Shown: positions 4,950 to 8,438 of the stretch, piece by piece
How the letters are laid out: each line of letters begins with the position of its first letter
Numbering within the stretch: position 1 is the stretch's first letter
Source of the DNA: Candidatus Scybalomonas excrementavium
GTDB lineage: Bacteria; Bacillota; Clostridia; Lachnospirales; Lachnospiraceae
Assembly (NCBI GenBank): GCA_017694765.1
Contig: JADIML010000104.1
Coordinates: forward strand, 1 to 8,438
Length of the DNA: 8,438 nucleotides
Direction of reading: 5' to 3'
Made by a program: the position numbers and the translations under genes
The notes under the pieces: generated by a model
Databases searched by the model: none
The model's input: only the letters and a program-made list of their open reading frames with translations
Told to the model about the DNA's origin: nothing

Positions 4950-7323
4950 AGAAAAAGTTATATTAGTAGTGAAAGGATATCTTTTAAAAGATAAGAAAAA
5001 TACCATTCTTACAAGCTTATTTCTTTGTTTTATTACGATATTTCTTTTAATAGGGAACCAGCTCTTTCAGAATCTTCAATTAGCAAATAAAATGAATGCA
5101 GAAGCACTAGAAGGAAAACAACATGTTACATATTATGGTGTTTTGGAAAGTGAGTTTAAAAAGATTAAAAAATGTTCTTTTGTAGCCGAAGCAGGGCAAA
5201 GTTTTTATTTGGGACACGCAGATGATGAAACTACATTTGCTTATATTGATGAAGTTTTTCGGGATTTAAGTGCAACGGTTGCGGATAAAAATGTGAAACA
5301 GGTAGTAAGTGGTCATTGGGCAGAAAAAGAAAATGAAGTTGTATTTACAGAAAATTATATGAAAAAATACAATTTAAAGTTAGGAGATCAGGTTAATATT
5401 GATTTGACAGCAGAAGATTCTGATACAGGTGATATGTTGTTTCAGGTATCAGGGCTGAATCTTACTATTGTAGGAGTAATTGAAAATGTAACTGGTTTTG
5501 CAGATAGAAGGATGGGTTATGTTTCGGAAGAACTTGCAAGTTCTATTATAGACGAGAATAATGGAGTGGTAAATGTTGTAGCTAGGTTTACTCAAGAAAA
5601 AAATATTTCAGAGAATGTAGATAAGTTGAATTTATATTTGGGATATGATGAAGAAAGTTTGGATTCTGTAGTTGTAAGAGAGAACACAATGCTTATAGAA
5701 GCTGTTGACGATAATGGAAATCTTAAAAATCAAAATAGAGCTATGAATTTTGTTATATGGCTTGTTTGTGTCATGGTAGTATATAATATTTTTTATAACC
5801 GTTTTTTTACAAAAAAGAGAGACTTTATAAATTTAAGAAAAATAGGATTTCAAGGAAAGGATTTGTTAAAGATTACCGGGATGGAATTTTTTGTCCTTAT
5901 TTTTATAGGGTTTGTCACAGGTATTCTAATTGGATTTCTGGTAAATAAAATAGTATACAGTGAAATCATGAAGCCAATCATTAATAACTATGATGCAAGT
6001 AATTTTGTTTCATCCAATTTATCATTGTATAGTATAGGAAGCACAATACTTATGCTTTTTCTAGTTCTTATTCCAAGTATTGTAACAGCAGTATTACAGC
6101 TAAGAACAATTGCGCCTGTAGATGTTATGAGGAATAAAAGGAAAAATACAAGAAAAATAGTTCTTGCATTAATGATAGTATCTCTATCAGCAATTTTAAT
6201 CAGTTTATTAGGAATTCAGGACAATAAGAGTGATAGTGGTATTATTTATGTCAAGACTTATGTACCAGGAGATCTGCAGGTAACTATAGGAAATATATCG
6301 TCAGGTATGTTAGAGAATACGATACCTTCTATATCGGATAAGGCATTGCAAGAAGTGAGGAAGAATCCTAATGTAAAGCAAATCCAAACTTATGCAGTGA
6401 ATTATGATATGGGTATATTTTTATGTGAGGAAAAGTCTAAGTTAAATAAAGAAGCTGTTGGATATTATGAAATGATGTTAGAAATGGAACAAAAGATTGA
6501 TGGAAAAAAACAGTGTTTATATAATATGATTCCTGTAGCAACAGATAATATAAAAGCGTTAGTGCCATCTTATGATGAAAACAAAAAAGAACATGTTGCC
6601 ATTATGGAAGAAGGAGTGGCACAAGCATTAAATTTGAAAGTGGGGGATACTTTTACTTTATACAGTGAACAGCTTATAGCCACAGGTTCGAAAAGCGGGG
6701 TTACAAATGTTACAGTAAAATTAGTTGATACGAAAGCTGATATGGTATTATCGGAAAATCATGTGGGACCAAATTTATTAATTGTAGATGAAGAAACTGC
6801 AAAATTATTTTCTGGCAGATTATCTCGGCAGGTAATCAATATATGGGTAGAAAGTGGAAAAGAAGAAGTTGTTATGTCAAGTTTGAATCGTATATCAGAG
6901 TTTGATGGCTGTTTTTTACATAGTGCAAAGCAGCAGATGCAGGAATATATCGATTCGGATTGGAATCAGATCGTCATACGTTATTGCTTCATTATACTTT
7001 TAGCATTAATCAGCATACTTACATATTTCAATACGGTATTTACAAATATTTTAAGCCGAATGAATGAATTTTTGATTATGCATAAGATTGGAATTACAAA
7101 TAGGGAGATGTACCAGATGGTTATCAAAGAAGGAGTAAGGAATGGTGCAGTGGCATTGGCTGTGATTGGAATTGTACAAGTTGTCTTATGTACGAATAGG
7201 AATATTGGATTTAATAAAGTGTTTTTAGCAACCGATATAGGGGTTATAATATCTTGCATACTATTTCCAGTTATAGTTCTGGGTTATATGTTCAAGGGGG
7301 CAAGTTGGGGGATAAAAAAATAA
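4942..7323 (+). CDS. ABC transporter permease, FtsX/MacB type, two repeated 4-TM halves
   Basis: Membrane subunit of 793 residues partnering the preceding ATPase. Predicted helices: TM1 ~20-42, a large outside domain ~45-265, TM2 ~268-287, TM3 ~314-338, TM4 ~364-386, then TM5 ~404-423, a second outside domain ~425-675, TM6 ~677-700, TM7 ~735-752, TM8 ~767-786. This is the MacB plan (one helix, ectodomain, three helices) repeated twice in one chain, so a single polypeptide could form the whole transmembrane unit. It differs from the 10-TM BceB type. FtsX-type systems often do mechanotransmission or extrude lipoproteins, peptides or toxins rather than pump soluble solutes, and many in Firmicutes defend against antimicrobial peptides. 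No sensor kinase or regulator is adjacent, so the substrate is unknown. The start overlaps the ATPase stop by 8 bases, with GGTGA eight bases before the ATG. Confidence 0.9.
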   Translation: MNREKVILVVKGYLLKDKKNTILTSLFLCFITIFLLIGNQLFQNLQLANKMNAEALEGKQHVTYYGVLESEFKKIKKCSFVAEAGQSFYLGHADDETTFAYIDEVFRDLSATVADKNVKQVVSGHWAEKENEVVFTENYMKKYNLKLGDQVNIDLTAEDSDTGDMLFQVSGLNLTIVGVIENVTGFADRRMGYVSEELASSIIDENNGVVNVVARFTQEKNISENVDKLNLYLGYDEESLDSVVVRENTMLIEAVDDNGNLKNQNRAMNFVIWLVCVMVVYNIFYNRFFTKKRDFINLRKIGFQGKDLLKITGMEFFVLIFIGFVTGILIGFLVNKIVYSEIMKPIINNYDASNFVSSNLSLYSIGSTILMLFLVLIPSIVTAVLQLRTIAPVDVMRNKRKNTRKIVLALMIVSLSAILISLLGIQDNKSDSGIIYVKTYVPGDLQVTIGNISSGMLENTIPSISDKALQEVRKNPNVKQIQTYAVNYDMGIFLCEEKSKLNKEAVGYYEMMLEMEQKIDGKKQCLYNMIPVATDNIKALVPSYDENKKEHVAIMEEGVAQALNLKVGDTFTLYSEQLIATGSKSGVTNVTVKLVDTKADMVLSENHVGPNLLIVDEETAKLFSGRLSRQVINIWVESGKEEVVMSSLNRISEFDGCFLHSAKQQMQEYIDSDWNQIVIRYCFIILLALISILTYFNTVFTNILSRMNEFLIMHKIGITNREMYQMVIKEGVRNGAVALAVIGIVQVVLCTNRNIGFNKVFLATDIGVIISCILFPVIVLGYMFKGASWGIKK

Positions 7324-7333
7324 AAATTTAGAT

Positions 7334-7417
7334 ATGAATACAAGTTATTATTATGAAGGATATAATACTTATCGATTAGAAGAATTAGAAAATAATAGCA
7401 GTGGAAAAGAATGTTAA
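7334..7417 (+). CDS. Possible 27-residue small peptide after the permease
   Basis: ATG at 7334 opens a frame reading MNTSYYYEGYNTYRLEELEN followed by NSSGKEC and TAA. It begins 10 bases after the permease stop and lies before the operon terminator, so it would be co-transcribed. It is Tyr-rich at the front, acidic in the middle and ends in Cys. No good SD precedes it (TTTAGAT), which argues against efficient translation. It could be a remnant of a lost gene or a chance frame; no family is recognised. Confidence 0.25.
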   Translation: MNTSYYYEGYNTYRLEELENNSSGKEC

Positions 7418-7480
7418 TGTAGAAAGGAAGAGAACAATTAAAAAGGAGAAAACTATAGGAGAGGTATAAGAAAAAATGAT

Positions 7481-7521
7481 GGAGCTGTCGCACTAAATAA
7501 TTTGTGTGGCAGCTCCTTTTT
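7481..7521 (+). terminator. Strong Rho-independent terminator of the ABC operon
   Basis: GGAGCTGTCGCAC (7481-7493) pairs with GTGTGGCAGCTCC (7504-7516) over 13 bp including two G-U pairs, with a 10-base loop and five T (7517-7521). It lies ~160 bases after the permease stop. The stem shares the core GCTGYCGCA with the terminator at 1577-1618. Confidence 0.9.
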
Positions 7522-7582
7522 AATGATAGTTCTAGTTTTTATGATAACTGCTCCAAATGTAACTGCGCTCAAAAGAAAAAAA

Positions 7583-7610
7583 TAGAATTTGTACATAAAA
7601 AGTAGAATTT
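7583..7610. repeat. TAGAATTT direct repeat, 20-base period
   Basis: TAGAATTT occurs at 7583-7590 and 7603-7610, i.e. on the same helix face about two turns apart, in the region where the promoter of the downstream glycosidase gene is expected. It may be an operator half-site pair or chance in AT-rich DNA. No clear sigma-A promoter was found nearby; TTGTAC at 7589-7594 is the best -35 candidate. Confidence 0.25.
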
Positions 7611-7673
7611 ATATCCTATGAATTTATGGAAAATTATGGTGAAATAAAAGAAACAATAAAAATACTAGGAGAA

Positions 7674-7692
7674 GGGAGGTACTATGAGATAA
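7674..7692 (+). promoter_or_regulatory. Strong SD followed by a two-codon minigene (ATG AGA TAA)
   Basis: GGGAGG (7674-7679), part of a near-perfect anti-SD match GGGAGGT, sits 4 bases before ATG AGA TAA (7684-7692), encoding Met-Arg and stop. This ribosome-binding signal is stronger than the one used by the glycosidase gene that starts 43 bases later. Minigenes of this type can stall ribosomes or titrate peptidyl-tRNA and may act as a leader that couples to the next gene. Alternatively a gene was lost here or the leader was shifted by deletion. Confidence 0.4.
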
Positions 7693-7718
7693 AAGAGTTT
7701 TATATCACGTTCTTTTAT
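7689..7718 (+). promoter_or_regulatory. Leader hairpin between minigene and GH85 gene
   Basis: ATAAAAGA (7689-7696) and TCTTTTAT (7711-7718) form a perfect 8-bp stem that can add two G-U pairs. Its left arm contains the minigene stop codon, so a ribosome on the minigene would cover and melt it. It ends 7 bases before the AGGAA SD (7725-7729) of the downstream gene. Regulatory role is inference; the stem is AT-rich and weak. Confidence 0.3.
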
Positions 7719-7735
7719 ATTCATAGGAAACATTC

Positions 7736-8438
7736 ATGAGAAAAAAACAAATAGTAGCATTGATGACAGCAATGGCATTAGGAGTAGGAAGCAGTACATT
7801 TGGTATGCCCCACTATGTATTGGGAGAAATACCAAAAAATTCAGTTACTTACACGATTACAGATGAGAATAAGAAAGAAACATTAAGTATGAGTAATCAA
7901 CCAATGTCCTCTTGTTGGTTTCCAGAAGATTTATTACAGTGGGATCCGAAAACAGATAACGATTTACAATACAATATAAGTCGTATTCCTCTTGCAAAAC
8001 GTGCAGGAAAAGAGGTGATGAAACCAGTAAACAATACACAAAACATGGATACAAAAGTAATGGCAATTTCCATTATGAATGCTAGCACAAGTGGAAATGC
8101 TCCACGTGGATTAAACAAGGTAGAAAGTAATACATTTTCCTACTGGCAATATGTCGATCAACTTGTTTATTGGGGAGGCTCTTCTGGTGAAGGTATTATT
8201 GTACCACCAACACCAGATGTGACAGATAGTGCCCATAAAAATGGAGTAAAAGTATTAGGAACTATATTTTTTCCACAAAATGCTCATGGAGGAAAGATAG
8301 AGTGGCTCGATACTTTTTTACAAAAGGAAAATGGTGAGTTCCCAATAGCAGATAAATTAATTGAAGTAGCAAGAACGTATGGATTTGATGGTTGGTTTAT
8401 GAATCAAGAGACCGAAAAGTCAGGAGATAAGACATTAA
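7736..8438 (+). CDS. Secreted endo-beta-N-acetylglucosaminidase, GH85, 3'-partial
   Basis: Extracellular glycosidase expected to cut the chitobiose core (GlcNAc-beta-1,4-GlcNAc) of N-glycans on glycoproteins. The frame from the ATG at 7736 (AGGAA SD, 6-base gap) stays open to the window edge, giving 234 residues. Residues 1-~30 are a signal peptide (MRKKQ then a hydrophobic core). From residue ~60 the GH85 pattern is clear: CWFPEDLLQWDP, YNISRIPLAKR, YWQYVDQLVYWGG, GEGIIVPPTPDVTDSAHKNG, KVLGTIFFP, GGKIEWL, and the catalytic motif GFDGWFMNQE. N223 and E225 correspond to the oxazoline-stabilising Asn and the acid/base Glu of this family. The rest of the catalytic barrel and any carbohydrate-binding or wall-anchor modules lie beyond the window. 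Such enzymes let gut and host-associated Gram-positives harvest glycans or modify host glycoproteins. Regulation may involve the minigene and hairpin in its leader. Confidence 0.93.
   Translation, partial: MRKKQIVALMTAMALGVGSSTFGMPHYVLGEIPKNSVTYTITDENKKETLSMSNQPMSSCWFPEDLLQWDPKTDNDLQYNISRIPLAKRAGKEVMKPVNNTQNMDTKVMAISIMNASTSGNAPRGLNKVESNTFSYWQYVDQLVYWGGSSGEGIIVPPTPDVTDSAHKNGVKVLGTIFFPQNAHGGKIEWLDTFLQKENGEFPIADKLIEVARTYGFDGWFMNQETEKSGDKTL

Noticed and set aside
7284..7493. - strand frame of 69 codons, very Tyr/Phe/Leu-rich
   Set aside because: It overlaps the permease 3' end and the terminator in antisense; AT-rich composition artefact.
7857..8118. Two overlapping - strand frames of ~70 codons
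   Set aside because: Both are antisense to the clear GH85 reading frame, which has family motifs, a signal peptide and an SD.
1..8438. CRISPR arrays, riboswitches, toxin-antitoxin genes
   Set aside because: No regularly spaced repeats and no recognisable aptamer were seen, and no small gene pair with toxin-antitoxin motifs beyond the unassigned secreted/anchored pair.

Overview
The window reads as a chromosomal segment of a low-GC Gram-positive bacterium (Firmicutes/Bacillota). Coding DNA is AT-rich, Shine-Dalgarno sequences are strong, exported proteins have Gram-positive style signal peptides, and the tRNA gene does not encode its CCA end. A gut Erysipelotrichia or Clostridia member is plausible from the overall style and the GH85 endoglycosidase, but this is an impression and not a placement.

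Layout, left to right. (1) Bases 1-1526 (+) hold the 3' part of a three-domain aminopeptidase P (M24B) gene, closed by a hairpin terminator at 1577-1630 that also serves the convergent operon. (2) Bases 1671-2704 (-) hold a two-gene operon with a 4-base ATGA overlap: a small secreted four-cysteine protein followed by a membrane-anchored protein with an extracytoplasmic domain. Neither is recognised. An 18-bp perfect palindrome lies upstream of them. (3) Bases ~2995-3467 hold a GC-richer insertion sequence remnant: a transposase gene that appears internally deleted and truncated (-), plus one IS end with inverted and direct repeats. (4) Bases 3546-3628 (+) are a tRNA-Leu with the unusual bacterial anticodon AAG, with its own promoter and terminator. 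(5) Bases 3670-4243 are decayed, very AT-rich DNA ending in the last ~31 codons of a dead ABC ATPase gene and the vestigial start of its partner. (6) Bases 4293-7323 (+) are an intact ABC transporter operon, a MacB/LolD-type ATPase and an 8-TM FtsX-type permease, overlapping by 8 bases. A strong terminator follows at 7481-7521. (7) Bases 7736-8438 (+) are the 5' part of a secreted GH85 endo-beta-N-acetylglucosaminidase gene that runs off the window. Its leader carries a strong SD followed by a two-codon minigene (ATG AGA TAA) and a hairpin.

How it fits together: the conserved housekeeping gene at the left and the tRNA frame a patch of accessory DNA (secreted pair, dead IS, dead ABC cassette, live ABC cassette). 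The ATPase and permease form one transporter, probably for an amphipathic or peptide-like substrate or for resistance to one. No two-component system or obvious precursor peptide is present to name the substrate. The GH85 enzyme would release N-glycans from host glycoproteins outside the cell and has no evident functional link to the transporter. The best leads for something undescribed are the secreted/anchored pair with its palindrome, the AAG leucine tRNA, the vestigial ABC operon stacked on a live one, and the minigene leader of the glycosidase.
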